42,355 bases of DNA from JAVXCQ01 sp036659415. GTDB taxonomy: Bacteria > Bacillota > Negativicutes > Acidaminococcales > Acidaminococcaceae. The DNA is taken from the NCBI GenBank assembly GCA_036659415.1, contig JAVXCQ010000019.1, positions 1-42,355 of the forward strand, read 5' to 3'. Of the stretch, positions 41,848-42,355 are shown one piece after another (the first letter of the stretch is position 1; each line of letters opens with the position of its first letter). The translations under genes were made by a program, and so were the position numbers. The notes under the pieces are model-generated. The model worked only from the letters and a program-made list of their open reading frames with translations, had not been told where the DNA came from and ran no database searches.

Positions 41848-41884
41848 AGGAAAATCGTGCCGGTATTACCGACACGATTTTCCT
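41848..41884 (+). terminator. Hairpin between usp genes 2 and 3
   Basis: AGGAAAATCGTGCCGGT (41848-41864) pairs with ACCGACACGATTTTCCT (41868-41884) with one mismatch and a three-base loop. No T-run follows (ATCTC), so it may stabilise mRNA or terminate only weakly. Confidence 0.6.
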
Positions 41885-41906
41885 ATCTCAGTTGGAGGAA
41901 ATATTA

Positions 41907-42344
41907 ATGTTAAAAAATATTTTGGTCTTAATTGACGGCACTGATAATGCCCTCAAAGCGCTTAGGTATGCGGCAGAGCTTTGTACACTCTCCGGCGGTG
42001 AGCTGATTATTATGACGGCGGTGCAAACTTCTATTAAAGCTGGTGCGGCTAATTCTGCTCTTAATCAGGAGCTACTTAATCAAACTAATTCGCCCTTGGT
42101 CAAAGAAGGGGCGCAAGTTTTTGCGGCGGCTAAAAATATTATGGACGAGCGGCCTATTAAGGCGACCTATTTACTAGAAATGGGTAATCCAGTGGAGGCG
42201 GCGTTAAAGACCATTAATAAATTTAGCTGTGATACCGTGGTCATGGGCAACCGTGGTTTTGGTACTTGGGAAAGTATTCTCAAAGACAGCGTCAGCAAAA
42301 AGTTGGCGGCTGCCAGCAAGGTGCCTCTCATTATTGTCAAATAA
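41907..42344 (+). CDS. Universal stress protein, UspA family (third, altered ATP motif)
   Basis: A 145-residue Usp paralogue. It opens KNILVLIDGTDNALKALRYA. The ATP-binding motif is changed: GNRGFGTWESILKDSVSKKL has Asp where the second-loop Gly of G-2x-G-9x-G(S/T) should be, so nucleotide binding may be lost or weak. The frame is open from a TTG at 41892, but ATG 41907 has GGAGG eight to nine bases upstream. It ends 11 bp before the window edge, so downstream context is missing. Confidence 0.9.
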   Translation: MLKNILVLIDGTDNALKALRYAAELCTLSGGELIIMTAVQTSIKAGAANSALNQELLNQTNSPLVKEGAQVFAAAKNIMDERPIKATYLLEMGNPVEAALKTINKFSCDTVVMGNRGFGTWESILKDSVSKKLAAASKVPLIIVK

Positions 42345-42355
42345 AGAATATAATA

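Overview
The window looks like the chromosome of a diderm Firmicute, most likely a member of the Negativicutes. The housekeeping genes and controls are of clostridial/bacillary type: PcrA, a GatCAB operon, a YerC/TrpR-like protein, an S-box (SAM-I) riboswitch and a SEC-C methionine aminopeptidase. Yet there is also a 1552-residue type Va autotransporter with a signal peptide and an outer-membrane beta-barrel ending in Phe, which needs an outer membrane. 2-oxoglutarate:ferredoxin oxidoreductase and the siroheme-dependent (Ahb) heme route point to an anaerobe. I cannot fix the genus from the sequence alone. No rRNA, tRNA, CRISPR array, insertion sequence or phage gene was recognised.

Layout. 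1-3.7 kb, minus strand: a protein with a degenerate J-domain-like segment, then korDABC, divergent from a TetR-family regulator (3.8-4.5 kb). 4.5-7.4 kb, minus strand: a methionine ABC importer metNIQ behind a SAM-I riboswitch, terminator and near-consensus promoter. 7.4-8.6 kb: YerC-like regulator and a DMT/EamA exporter. 8.6-8.9 kb: a gene-free stretch with a palindromic repeat and a second partial copy. 8.9-13 kb: CBS-type manganese pyrophosphatase (+), a secreted metallophosphatase (-) and a threonine aldolase (-).

13.2-18.8 kb, plus strand: a tight cluster of two radical-SAM proteins (AhbC/NirJ1-like and AhbD/NirJ2-like), two Lrp-like siroheme decarboxylase subunits (AhbA/AhbB), an unrecognised polytopic membrane protein translationally coupled to ahbB, and a heme catalase. 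The likely logic is siroheme to heme b by the Ahb route, with a heme consumer directly downstream. The membrane protein is the most interesting unknown in the window.

18.8-30 kb: DedA protein (-), methionine aminopeptidase (+), a TtcA-like PP-loop protein (-) behind a structured RNA leader ending in a U-run, then pcrA-ligA-osmC and gatCAB followed by a small DUF898-like membrane protein (+). 30-35 kb: the autotransporter, preceded by a strong promoter, a 10-bp-phased repeat, a possible 15-codon leader peptide and an intrinsic terminator inside the leader. 35.4-40.8 kb: an FAD-dependent dehydrogenase of unknown substrate and a nucleoside-type (BMP family) ABC transporter (ATPase plus two permeases, no binding protein here) with a palindromic candidate operator. 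40.9-42.3 kb: three tandem UspA-family genes, the third with a changed nucleotide-binding motif.

Several starts were moved to ATG or GTG codons with proper Shine-Dalgarno sites (korD, pyrophosphatase, DedA, TtcA-like, OsmC, autotransporter, FAD dehydrogenase, ABC ATPase, Usp2, Usp3). Most genes are bounded by clear hairpin terminators. All functional calls rest on reading motifs by eye; no database search was possible.
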